DNA of 64,000 nt from Saccharomonospora azurea NA-128 (GTDB taxonomy: Bacteria > Actinomycetota > Actinomycetes > Mycobacteriales > Pseudonocardiaceae), in the NCBI RefSeq assembly GCF_000231055.2, contig NZ_CM001466.1:4273238-4337237 (forward strand), given 5' to 3'. This document shows positions 43,496 to 50,776 of this stretch, piece after piece. The notes beneath the pieces are model-generated. The model made no database searches and was not told the DNA's origin. It saw only the letters and a list, made by a program, of their open reading frames with translations. The number at the start of each line of letters is the position of its first letter. Position 1 is the stretch's first letter. The position numbers and the translations under genes are program-made.

Positions 43496-44479
43496 GTGCG
43501 GCTGGGGTACACATTGCTCACCGAGCAGTCCGGACCGCGTGCTCTCGTCGGGCACGCGGTCCGTGCCGAGCAGGCCGGTTTCGACTTCGAGGTCATGAGC
43601 GACCACTACTCGCCATGGCTCGACTCGCAGGGGCACGCGCCGTACGCCTGGAGCGTGCTGGGTGCGGTCGCGCACGCCACCGAGCGCGTGGAGCTCATGA
43701 CGTACGTGACCTGCCCGATCATGCGCTACCACCCCGCGGTGGTGGCGCAGAAGGCGGCGACGATCCAACTGCTGTCCGACAACCGGTTCCTGCTCGGACT
43801 CGGTGCGGGAGAGAACCTCAACGAACACGTGGTGGGCACCGGCTGGCCGCCCGTGAACGTTCGCCACGCCATGCTCGGCGAGGCGTTGCAGATCATCAAC
43901 GACTTGTTCGACGGCGGCTACACCAACTTCGTGGGAGACCATTACCGGGTCGACTCCGCGAAGATCTGGAGTCTTCCCGAGGTCCGCCCGCCCGTCGGTG
44001 TCGCGGTGTCGGGAGAGGCGTCGGTGCGACGGTTCGCGCCGTTGGCCGACGCGCTGGTGGCGGTGCAGCCGGAGTCGTGGCTGTGTTCCCTGTGGGACGA
44101 GGTCCGCACGACGAGCAACGCGGAGCCTTCCCGCAAGATCGGCCAGTTGCCGGTGTGCTGGGACACCGATCGCGACGCGGCCGTCGCTCGCGCGCACGAC
44201 CAGTTCCGCTGGTTCGCGGGCGGCTGGAAGGTCAACGCCGAACTGCCGGGGACGCAGGCGTTCGCCGCCGCCACCCAGTTCGTGACTCCGGACGATGTGG
44301 CGGCGTCCATCCCGTGCGGAGCGGATGTCGATCGGGTCGTCGAGTCGGCCCGCGCGTTCTTCGACGCGGGATTCACCGACCTCGCGTTGGTGCAGATCGG
44401 CGGCGAGCACCAGGAGGTGTTCCTCGACGCCGCCGAGCGGGAGTTGTTGCCCGCGCTCCGCGAGGCGGCCTCGCGCTGA
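43496..44479 (+). CDS. F420-type LLM-class oxidoreductase
   Basis: A 327-aa luciferase-like TIM barrel of the subgroup related to F420-dependent glucose-6-phosphate dehydrogenase. It shows M-S-D-H-Y-S-P-W-L-D-S-Q-G-H near the cofactor site, Y-V-T-C-P-I-M-R-Y-H-P and L-G-L-G-A-G-E-N-L-N-E-H. It probably uses coenzyme F420; the substrate is unknown. GTG start. It lies between the WhiB gene and the convergent sigma factor gene. Confidence 0.88.
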   Translation: MRLGYTLLTEQSGPRALVGHAVRAEQAGFDFEVMSDHYSPWLDSQGHAPYAWSVLGAVAHATERVELMTYVTCPIMRYHPAVVAQKAATIQLLSDNRFLLGLGAGENLNEHVVGTGWPPVNVRHAMLGEALQIINDLFDGGYTNFVGDHYRVDSAKIWSLPEVRPPVGVAVSGEASVRRFAPLADALVAVQPESWLCSLWDEVRTTSNAEPSRKIGQLPVCWDTDRDAAVARAHDQFRWFAGGWKVNAELPGTQAFAAATQFVTPDDVAASIPCGADVDRVVESARAFFDAGFTDLALVQIGGEHQEVFLDAAERELLPALREAASR

Positions 44480-44490
44480 TCGCCCGCCGG

Positions 44491-45087
44491 TCACGGCGGC
44501 TGCAGTGAGTCCGGCGACGCGGTGGCCAGTGAACGCAACCGGGCCAGGGCACGATGCTGGGACGTGCGCACGTTGCCCGGCGAGAGCCCGAGAGCCCGAG
44601 CGGTCTCGCTCGCCGACAGCCCGACGACGACGCGGAGCACGAGGATGTCGCGCTGCCGCCGCGGCAACTGGCGGAGCAGACGGCCCAGCTCGTGGCCGAG
44701 ATCGGCGTTGACCAACCGCCGTTCCGGATCGTCGCGATCGTCGACGGGCACGTCGGGAGGATCGGGCGTGGGGTGGCTCCGCTCGCGGGCGGCCCGACGG
44801 AACGCGTCGGCCACTTTGTTCGAGGCGATCGCGCGGACGACGAACAGGAACGAACCGCCGCGATCGCGATAGTGCGGCAGTGCCTGCAGAACGGCGACGC
44901 AGATGTCCTGAGCCACGTCGTCCGCGCAGACGTAGCCCAGATCGCGCCTGCCCAGCCGGGAACGGCAATACTTGCGGATCGCAGGCGCGATGAGGCGGGT
45001 CAGGGCACGGACGGCCGCGGCGTCGCCGTGGGCGGCATCGTGCACCACCGGATCGATCTGTGCCGTGGTGAGGAACGCACTGTCCAC
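44491..45087 (-). CDS. sigD: ECF sigma factor, SigD/ShbA-like
   Basis: A 198-aa (from this GTG) extracytoplasmic-function sigma factor. Region 2 has C-A-D-D-V-A-Q-D-I-C and L-P-H-Y-R-D-R, and region 4 has L-P-R-R-Q-R-D-I-L-V-L-R and the R-A-L-G-L-S-P-G-N-V-R helix-turn-helix. Sequence and proximity to a WhiB3-like gene match the SigD/ShbA group. The frame stays open to a GTG at 45201, but the extra 38 residues are a Val-Pro-Ser repeat coded by 9-bp DNA repeats and lack a ribosome-binding site, so the start is uncertain. No anti-sigma factor gene is adjacent. Confidence 0.88.
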   Translation of the reverse strand: MDSAFLTTAQIDPVVHDAAHGDAAAVRALTRLIAPAIRKYCRSRLGRRDLGYVCADDVAQDICVAVLQALPHYRDRGGSFLFVVRAIASNKVADAFRRAARERSHPTPDPPDVPVDDRDDPERRLVNADLGHELGRLLRQLPRRQRDILVLRVVVGLSASETARALGLSPGNVRTSQHRALARLRSLATASPDSLQPP

Positions 45088-45147
45088 AGGGGGCGCTGAG
45101 GGAACCGGGGACACCGACGGCACCGTGGGAGTGACGGGGTGTGTCGG

Positions 45148-45192
45148 CGGTATTGAGGATACTGATGGCACTGATGGCACTGACGGCACTGT
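45148..45192. repeat. Nine-bp tandem repeat at the sigma factor start
   Basis: Five near-identical 9-bp units (CGGTATTGA, GGATACTGA, TGGCACTGA, TGGCACTGA, CGGCACTGT) lie at or just upstream of the sigD start. Read in the sigD frame they encode repeated Val-Pro-Ser. The period and the CAGTG/CACTG core resemble the repeat at 15870-15905. Confidence 0.75.
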
Positions 45193-45379
45193 CGGCTCCA
45201 CGCGGATGACGGGCGCCGTCGGTCCGGCAGCGGCGCGTGGGCGTGCGGTGTGTGTCCGGTCGCGACAGTCCCGGCGCGGGGAGTGGGGCCGGGTGCGGCC
45301 GTGTCGTCATGCTAGGCGGTCGGCTTCCCCGAGAGCCAGGGTGCGCGCCGAGTCAACCTCCGACCGGGGTCCTACCGGG

Positions 45380-45688
45380 TCACCGGAGAGACGCCACGAG
45401 CGCGAGCAGGCACGAGAGGCTCACCAGAACGGCCACGGCGAGGAGTGCGGACCTCGGTGCCTCCCGGGGAGTGCCGCGGCGGAACTCCCGATCGCGCTTC
45501 GTCCCGACGACCGTGAGCAGGGCGGCGGCGACAGCGGTGCACGCGGCGGCCGCCGTGAGTGCGCTCCAGCCCGTGTGCGCGGTGTGGTAGAGCAGCAACA
45601 ACGACACCACGCCCGCGCCGAGGGCGCTGCGCTGCCAGGCCAGCCCGGTTCGCTCGGCGGGCAGACCTCGACCCGAATCGTCGGTCAT
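45380..45688 (-). CDS. DUF202 small membrane protein
   Basis: A 102-aa protein with three predicted helices and the DUF202 start A-E-R-T-G-L-A-W-Q-R-S-A. Function unknown. The ATG overlaps the upstream DUF202 gene by 4 bp, so the pair is made together and may form a membrane complex. Confidence 0.82.
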   Translation of the reverse strand: MTDDSGRGLPAERTGLAWQRSALGAGVVSLLLLYHTAHTGWSALTAAAACTAVAAALLTVVGTKRDREFRRGTPREAPRSALLAVAVLVSLSCLLALVASLR

Positions 45689-46029
45689 ACCGTCACCACC
45701 AGGATGGCGGCGACGAGGGTGATCACCAGTACGACCGCCGAGACGACAGGCAGCAGTGGACTGCGGGGAAGTCGCCCGCCCCGGCGCATCGCGCGCTGGA
45801 TGCGCCACCAGCGTGGGTAGGCGAGGGCCGCGAGCAGCGCGGCCAGTCCGATGCACAGGTTGGCGAGGAGACTGCGGGCGGGCTCGTTGCCGAGCCCGGG
45901 CAGAAGCTGGTGCACCGCCACGCCGCCCGCGACGAGCCCCAGCGAGGTACGGATCCAGGCCAGGAACGTGCGTTCATTGGCAAGGGTGAACCGGTAATCC
46001 GGTTCCGTCTCGTCGTCGCGCTCGGTCAC
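45685..46029 (-). CDS. DUF202 (YidH-like) membrane protein
   Basis: A 114-aa three-helix membrane protein with the DUF202 signature L-A-N-E-R-T-F-L-A-W-I-R-T-S-L-G-L. GTG start at 46029. It is the first gene of a two-gene DUF202 operon and lies downstream of the STAS-domain gene on the same strand. Function unknown. Confidence 0.87.
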   Translation of the reverse strand: MTERDDETEPDYRFTLANERTFLAWIRTSLGLVAGGVAVHQLLPGLGNEPARSLLANLCIGLAALLAALAYPRWWRIQRAMRRGGRLPRSPLLPVVSAVVLVITLVAAILVVTV

Positions 46030-46078
46030 GGCGACGGAGTCACGTGCCGGGGCCGAACGGCCGAGCGCCGGCGCGAGG

Positions 46079-46501
46079 TCACTCGGCGCCGGCGACGGCC
46101 TTCACGGCGTCGTCGACGTTCTCGTACACCGGCATCTGCGACACGAGGCCGGTCGCCTCCAGCGGACGCAGGACGACGCGCTTGGTGGCGACGATCGCCC
46201 ACGTCAGCTTGTCGTTCGCGGCCTGCTCGGACAGTTCCGCCAGAACGGACAGTCCTGCCGAGCCGAGGAAACCGATGCCGTCGAGATCGAGCACGAGGCC
46301 GCTCGAACCGGTCACGTGCTGCTCCACCCACTGCCGCAACTCGGGCGCAGACAGGAGGTCGACCTCGCCGGAGACGTGCGCGAGCACCACGTCGCCCGAC
46401 CGTAGTTCGGCGTCGATGCGCATGCCGTGACTGTCCAGCGACCGTGGCTGTCCGGCGGGCGCCGACTGAGAGGTCAGGGTGTTCGGGTCGCTGCTACGCA
46501 C
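46079..46501 (-). CDS. STAS-domain anti-anti-sigma factor-like protein
   Basis: A 140-aa protein: a disordered 25-residue N-terminus, then a STAS fold with V-L-D-L-D-G-I-G-F-L-G-S-A-G-L, where the Ser is the site a partner kinase would phosphorylate. Such proteins release stress sigma factors (SigF/SigB type) from anti-sigma factors. No kinase gene is adjacent. It is divergent from a gene with a SigF/SigB-like promoter, which supports a general-stress link. Confidence 0.85.
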   Translation of the reverse strand: MRSSDPNTLTSQSAPAGQPRSLDSHGMRIDAELRSGDVVLAHVSGEVDLLSAPELRQWVEQHVTGSSGLVLDLDGIGFLGSAGLSVLAELSEQAANDKLTWAIVATKRVVLRPLEATGLVSQMPVYENVDDAVKAVAGAE

Positions 46502-46618
46502 TGTTGTCCCTCCGTAGCGTTCGGATAGGGCACACAGGAGGGCGTTCGGGGGATCGGCGCGAAAGATCTGCGCACGGACCGATGCCTACCTGGTTCGCGG
46601 CTGTCCATGTCCGCCGCC

Positions 46619-46635
46619 CTTCCTACCGTAGGAAG
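46619..46635. promoter_or_regulatory. Palindrome in the STAS/DUF5709 divergent region
   Basis: A 17-bp inverted repeat, CTTCCTA-CCG-TAGGAAG, lies between the divergent STAS and DUF5709 genes, about 118 bp before the STAS start and 57 bp before the SigF-like promoter. It may be an operator. No regulator for it is identified. Confidence 0.4.
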
Positions 46636-46690
46636 CGGTTCGTGCGCCGCGCAACCTTTTCCTTGTTCTGCTCACACGGACTTCGCACAC

Positions 46691-46717
46691 GGTTTGAAAC
46701 CCGCCTTTCGTGGGTAC
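46691..46717 (+). promoter_or_regulatory. SigF/SigB-type promoter upstream of DUF5709 gene
   Basis: GGTTT (46691-46695) and GGGTAC (46712-46717) are separated by 16 bp, matching the actinobacterial SigF/SigB stress promoter pattern GTTT-N(14-17)-GGGTA. It lies about 55 bp before the DUF5709 start. Activity is inferred from consensus only. Confidence 0.65.
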
Positions 46718-46770
46718 CGGGGTATCTCGCGACCAGCAGTAGGCCACTCAGGGCCACAGGGAGGATGCCG

Positions 46771-47256
46771 ATGAGTGACGGCAGCGAACCGGTGACTCCC
46801 CCGCAGGACAGCGGGATGCCGGACAGTGTCGAGACGGACCCGGCCGCACTGAACAGTGCCGAGGACCTCGACGAGGACCGGTTGCGGGTCGATCCGCTAG
46901 AGGAGGGCATGGACCCGCCGGAGCACTGGAGCGAGGCCGACCGTTACGGCACGACTCCGTTCGAGCAGCAGCAGGGCGAATCGCTGGAAGAGCGCGTGCG
47001 GCAGGAAGTGCCGGACGTCTCACCGGATGCGGGCCGCGCCGGCACACCGGAATCCGTCGCCGCGACCCCCGACGGCGAGCTGGACGAGACGGTGGACGAC
47101 GTCACCGAGGCCACCGAGCCGGTGCCGCCGGAGGAGGACTTCCTCGGCTCGGCCGAGGGCGCCGCGCGCGGGGTCGGTCCCGCGCAGAACGCGAACCAGG
47201 CCGATGGACCCGTGGCCGACGCCCGCACACCCGAGGACCCGGAGACCGGACGGTGA
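46771..47256 (+). CDS. DUF5709 acidic protein
   Basis: A 161-aa strongly acidic, largely disordered protein with the DUF5709 core L-R-V-D-P-L-E-E-G-M-D-P-P-E-H-W-S and E-S-L-E-E-R-V-R-Q-E. ATG 46771 lies 6 nt after GGGAGG; an ATG two codons earlier overlaps the ribosome-binding site. Its SigF-like promoter suggests a general-stress protein of unknown function. Its last bases overlap the next gene (GTGA). Confidence 0.82.
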   Translation: MSDGSEPVTPPQDSGMPDSVETDPAALNSAEDLDEDRLRVDPLEEGMDPPEHWSEADRYGTTPFEQQQGESLEERVRQEVPDVSPDAGRAGTPESVAATPDGELDETVDDVTEATEPVPPEEDFLGSAEGAARGVGPAQNANQADGPVADARTPEDPETGR

Positions 47257-47738
47257 ACCCGGGCGGCGCCGACGTGCGTGATCTCACCGAGCGCATGGTG
47301 GAGGTGGTCCGAAGCGAGGACGTCGACCAGCTTGCCCGACTGCTCGCGCAGGTCGTCGATCCCCAGGGCACGCGCAGCGAGCTGTTCACTCCCGTCCTGA
47401 CGCGCCTGGTGGGATCGATCGCGGGCGCCTTGCGCCGACGTGCGGACGAGGACTCCACGCGTGCCGCCGACGGTGTGGACGGTGCGCCGATCTTCACCGC
47501 CGAACTCGTCGACACCGTGGACGACGACGTCGCGATCGACGAGCTGGACCCGGCACTGCGTGCGGTGCTGCGGGCCGTCCTCGCCGACCTCAACGGTGAT
47601 GCCGAGTCGACGCGGATCCAGCTGCACCTGGTGAGCTCCGACCGGGAACCGCTCGCGCGGCTCGACGCGCTCTGGCACGCGCTGCTGTGGGCGAGCATGT
47701 TGGGCGAGGACTCCGGCCGGTCCGCCGGGCGGGAGTGA
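47253..47738 (+). CDS. Hypothetical protein co-transcribed with DUF5709 gene
   Basis: A 161-aa acidic, mainly helical soluble protein of unknown family. A conspicuous central run is D-D-D-V-A-I-D-E-L-D-P. It has no signal peptide, membrane helix or cysteine. The GTG start overlaps the DUF5709 stop by 4 bp, so it shares the stress-type promoter. Codon use is like its neighbours, so it is probably a real gene. Confidence 0.65.
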   Translation: MNPGGADVRDLTERMVEVVRSEDVDQLARLLAQVVDPQGTRSELFTPVLTRLVGSIAGALRRRADEDSTRAADGVDGAPIFTAELVDTVDDDVAIDELDPALRAVLRAVLADLNGDAESTRIQLHLVSSDREPLARLDALWHALLWASMLGEDSGRSAGRE

Positions 47739-47747
47739 CCTGCCCCG

Positions 47748-47972
47748 GTGGTCGCGCAGGAGGGCGCCCAGCACTACGTTCCGCGGGAGCGGACCCTGAC
47801 CGCGTTGCGGGAAGCCTCGGCGGATTGCCGTGGCTGTGATCTCCATCGGGACGCGACCCAGACGGTGTTCGGCGAGGGGCCGACGCGCGCCCGGATCGTC
47901 ATGGCGGGCGACCGGGACAGCGCGTACGCCGGGCTCGTGGCCGATCTCACCACTGTCGCGTCGGCACTCTGA
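47748..47972 (+). pseudogene. Internally deleted UdgX-type uracil-DNA glycosylase remnant
   Basis: A 74-aa open frame whose first about 50 residues (with C-R-G-C-D-L, D-A-T-Q-T-V-F-G-E-G-P and A-R-I-V-M) match the N-terminus of UdgX-family uracil-DNA glycosylases. The last about 20 (D-R-D-S-A-Y-A-G-L-V-A-D-L) match their extreme C-terminus. The roughly 130-residue core between them, with the catalytic loop, the R-R-I-H insert and the other two Fe-S cysteines, is gone, and the join near residue 52 is in frame. It cannot be an active glycosylase. The match rests on family knowledge. Confidence 0.75.
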
Positions 47973-48081
47973 CGTATTTGCCCGACCCGAGCCGCGCCGA
48001 GGTCGCCGCGTGGGCGGCGCGTCCGTCCGGATGCCCCTACGGTGGGAGTGGCAGCAGTACGCGAATGAAGGGAACACCGAC

Positions 48082-48375
48082 ATGCTCGCCATGACCGACG
48101 CTGCCGCCGAGGCGATCAGCGCTCTGACCGCGCAGGACGGTCAGGACTCCGCGGGCCTGCGGTTCGCGGTGCAGGAGGAGACGGAGGCGGGCGCGCAGCT
48201 CGCGTTGTCCATCACCCCGGCCCCCGAAGAGGGGGACCAGGTGCTCGGCACGGAGAGCGGCGCTCGGGTCTTCCTGGAACCTCAGGCGGCGACGTTCCTC
48301 GACGACAAGGTGCTCGACATCCAGCAGGACGAGGAGGGGCAACTCAACTTCGCGGTGATGCCGCAGGGCGGCTGA
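48082..48375 (+). CDS. HesB/IscA-like protein lacking cysteines
   Basis: A 97-aa A-type-carrier-like (HesB) fold protein with G-L-R-F-A-V and D-D-K-V-L-D-I-Q-Q-D-E-E-G-Q-L-N-F. The three conserved cysteines of Fe-S carriers are all absent; indeed there is no Cys at all. It therefore cannot carry clusters in the IscA manner and may have a structural or unknown role. ATG 48082 follows AAGGGA. Confidence 0.82.
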   Translation: MLAMTDAAAEAISALTAQDGQDSAGLRFAVQEETEAGAQLALSITPAPEEGDQVLGTESGARVFLEPQAATFLDDKVLDIQQDEEGQLNFAVMPQGG

Positions 48376-48389
48376 TCCGTTTGGTCGTT

Positions 48390-48447
48390 GGTCATCGGTG
48401 GTACGTCGCGTCCGGATGCACCGGACACAAGGCGACCACCGATGACC
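48390..48447. terminator. Branched inverted repeat after HesB-like gene
   Basis: A perfect 13-bp outer repeat, GGTCATCGGTGGT with its complement (48390-48402 and 48435-48447), encloses an inner hairpin GTCCGG-N5-CCGGAC. It lies between the HesB-like gene and the dehydrogenase gene. It may end transcription of the first, or act in the leader of the second, which starts 31 bp on. Confidence 0.65.
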
Positions 48448-48478
48448 CGCCAGGTCGGCGGGGCGAGGGAGACTAGCC

Positions 48479-49663
48479 ATGAAGGCCGTGACCTGGCAAG
48501 GAAAGCGTGACGTCCGCGTCGACGAGGTGCCCGACCCGAGGATCGAGGAACCCACCGACGCGGTGATCCGGGTGACCTCGACCGGCATCTGCGGGTCCGA
48601 CCTGCACCTGTACGAGGTGCTCGGAGCGTTCCTCGAACCCGGCGACATCCTCGGCCACGAACCGATGGGCGTGGTCGAGGAAGTCGGCAGCGAGGCGGGC
48701 AACCTCAAGCCGGGCGACCGGGTGGTCGTTCCCTTCAACGTCTCGTGTGGACACTGCTACTACTGTGACCTCCTGTTGTACTCGCAGTGTGAGACCACCC
48801 AGGTGACCGAACACGGCAAGGGCGCGGCGCTGCTGGGCTACACCAAGCTCTACGGGCAGGTACCCGGAGGGCAGGCGGAGCGGCTGCGCGTGCCGTTCGC
48901 GAACTTCGGCCCGATCAAGGTGCCCGACGGTCCGCCGGACGAGCGGTTCCTCTATCTCTCGGACGTGCTCCCGACCTCCTGGCAGGCCGTGGAGTACGCC
49001 AACATCCCCACCGGTGGATCGGTGCTGGTGCTGGGGCTCGGTCCGATCGGGCAGATGTGCGCGCGGATCGCGCTGCAGCGCGGGGCCGGCAAGGTGATCG
49101 CCATCGACCTCGTGGACGAGCGGTTGGAGCTCGCGCGCAAGTACGGGATCGACACCATCGACCTGCGCCAGTACAAGCACGTGGGGGAGGCGGTGCGCGA
49201 CCGCACCGACGGGCGGGGAGCCGACTCCGTGATCGACGCCGTCGGCATGGAGGCCCACGGCGCGCCGGTGACGGGGTTGGCCCAGCAGCTGGCGACCCTG
49301 CTGCCGGCTCCGGTGGCGGCCAAGGTCATCGAGAAGGCCGCGGTCGACCGGCTGTCCGCGCTCTACACCGCGATCGACGCCGTCCGGCGCGGCGGCACGA
49401 TCTCACTGTCCGGTGTGTACGGTGGCATGCTCGATCCGATGCCGATGATGACGTTGTTCGACAAGCAGATCCAGCTCCGCATGGGACAGGCGAACGTGCG
49501 GGCCTGGATCGACGACATCATGCCGTTCGTCACGGGCGACGGCGACCCGCTCGGGGTCGAGGATCTCGCGACCCATCGGCTGCCGTTGTCGGAGGCGCCC
49601 GGCGCGTACGAGATGTTCCAGAAGAAGCGCGACGGCGCCATCAAGATCCTGCTCGAACCCTGA
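48479..49663 (+). CDS. Zinc-dependent alcohol dehydrogenase, formaldehyde dehydrogenase-like
   Basis: A 394-aa MDR dehydrogenase. Catalytic zinc ligands are in T-G-I-C-G-S-D-L-H and G-H-E-P-M-G, the structural zinc loop is C-G-H-C-Y-Y-C-x7-C, and the Rossmann motif is V-L-G-L-G-P-I-G-Q-M. Length and insertions resemble the glutathione-independent formaldehyde dehydrogenase-like subgroup. Substrate unknown. Its 3' end overlaps the convergent glycerate kinase gene by 23 bp. Confidence 0.92.
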   Translation: MKAVTWQGKRDVRVDEVPDPRIEEPTDAVIRVTSTGICGSDLHLYEVLGAFLEPGDILGHEPMGVVEEVGSEAGNLKPGDRVVVPFNVSCGHCYYCDLLLYSQCETTQVTEHGKGAALLGYTKLYGQVPGGQAERLRVPFANFGPIKVPDGPPDERFLYLSDVLPTSWQAVEYANIPTGGSVLVLGLGPIGQMCARIALQRGAGKVIAIDLVDERLELARKYGIDTIDLRQYKHVGEAVRDRTDGRGADSVIDAVGMEAHGAPVTGLAQQLATLLPAPVAAKVIEKAAVDRLSALYTAIDAVRRGGTISLSGVYGGMLDPMPMMTLFDKQIQLRMGQANVRAWIDDIMPFVTGDGDPLGVEDLATHRLPLSEAPGAYEMFQKKRDGAIKILLEP

Positions 49664-50774
49664 GGTCGTGGTCGCGCACGAGTTCCGCTGTCGCGGCGCG
49701 CACCAGATCCGGTGCGCGCCGCAGCGCGTCCTCCGGTGATTCCACGTCGTCGACGAGGGCGCGCCACGCCGTGATGCCGGCGTCGGTGAGCTGGTCCGGG
49801 GACAGGGCGATGCGGCCTGCCACGGCGGCCACGGGAACACCGGCTCGGCGTGCGCGCTCGGCGACGCCGGCCGGGGCCTTCCCGGCGAGGCTCGACGCGT
49901 CGAGGGAACCTTCGCCCGTGATGACGAGATCCGCCTCCCGGACGGCGTCGTCGACTCCCATCACGGCGGCGACCAGTTCGAAGCCCGACTCGACGACGGC
50001 GCCCAGCGCGACGGCGGCCCCGGCGACACCGCCGCCCGCTCCCGCTCCGGGTGTGTCGGCCACGTCCGGGGTCCCGGCCCGCGCCAACGCGGCGGACCAG
50101 GTGCGCAGGCCGCGCTCCAGCAGCTCGATTTCCGCGGTCCCCGCCCCTTTCTGCGGGCCGAACACCGCCGCCGCGCCGTGTTCTCCGAGCAGCGGATTGG
50201 TCACGTCGGTGGCGACCCGGAGTTCGATCCCGGCGAGACGGTGCCGCACCGCGGTGAGGTCCACCGTCGCCACCTCGGGCAGTGCTCCGCCGCCCGGTTC
50301 GACGGGGTGGCCCCGCGCGTCGAGGATCGTGGCGCCGAGCGCCTGGAGCATGCCCGCTCCACCGTCGGTGCTCGCCGTGCCGCCCACCGTCAGTACCACA
50401 CCGCGCGCGCCGTGCTCGACGGCGTGCCGCACCAGTTCGCCGACGCCGTGGGTGTGGGCGAGCAGCGCCGTCCACGGAGTCGGTTCCATGTGCTCGATGC
50501 CGCACGCGCGGGCCGACTCGACGTAGGCCCACCCGTCGAGCACGACGTAGTGGGCGTGCACGGGGTCCGACAGTGGTCCGGACACGTCCACGTCGACCCT
50601 GCGGCCACCCGCCGCGGCCAGCACGTCGAGCGTGCCCTCACCGCCGTCGGCGACCGGACGGCGTTCCACGGCGGCGTCGGCGAGGGCGTCGTGGACACCG
50701 GCCGCCATGGCCTCGGCCGCCTCGACCGCGGTGAGGCTGCCCTTGAACTTGTCCGGCGCGACGACCACCCGCAT
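49641..50774 (-). CDS. glxK: Glycerate kinase (GlxK/GarK family)
   Basis: A 377-aa glycerate 2-kinase-type enzyme. It starts V-V-V-A-P-D-K-F-K-G-S-L-T-A and carries D-G-G-E-G-T and G-G-T-A-S-T-D-G-G-A-G-M, the family fingerprints. It phosphorylates glycerate produced by the co-encoded hydroxypyruvate/glyoxylate-type reductase, whose stop lies 2 bp before this start. The pair would feed two- and three-carbon acids into glycolysis. Confidence 0.93.
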   Translation of the reverse strand: MRVVVAPDKFKGSLTAVEAAEAMAAGVHDALADAAVERRPVADGGEGTLDVLAAAGGRRVDVDVSGPLSDPVHAHYVVLDGWAYVESARACGIEHMEPTPWTALLAHTHGVGELVRHAVEHGARGVVLTVGGTASTDGGAGMLQALGATILDARGHPVEPGGGALPEVATVDLTAVRHRLAGIELRVATDVTNPLLGEHGAAAVFGPQKGAGTAEIELLERGLRTWSAALARAGTPDVADTPGAGAGGGVAGAAVALGAVVESGFELVAAVMGVDDAVREADLVITGEGSLDASSLAGKAPAGVAERARRAGVPVAAVAGRIALSPDQLTDAGITAWRALVDDVESPEDALRRAPDLVRAATAELVRDHDLRVRAGS

Positions 50775-50776
50775 CG

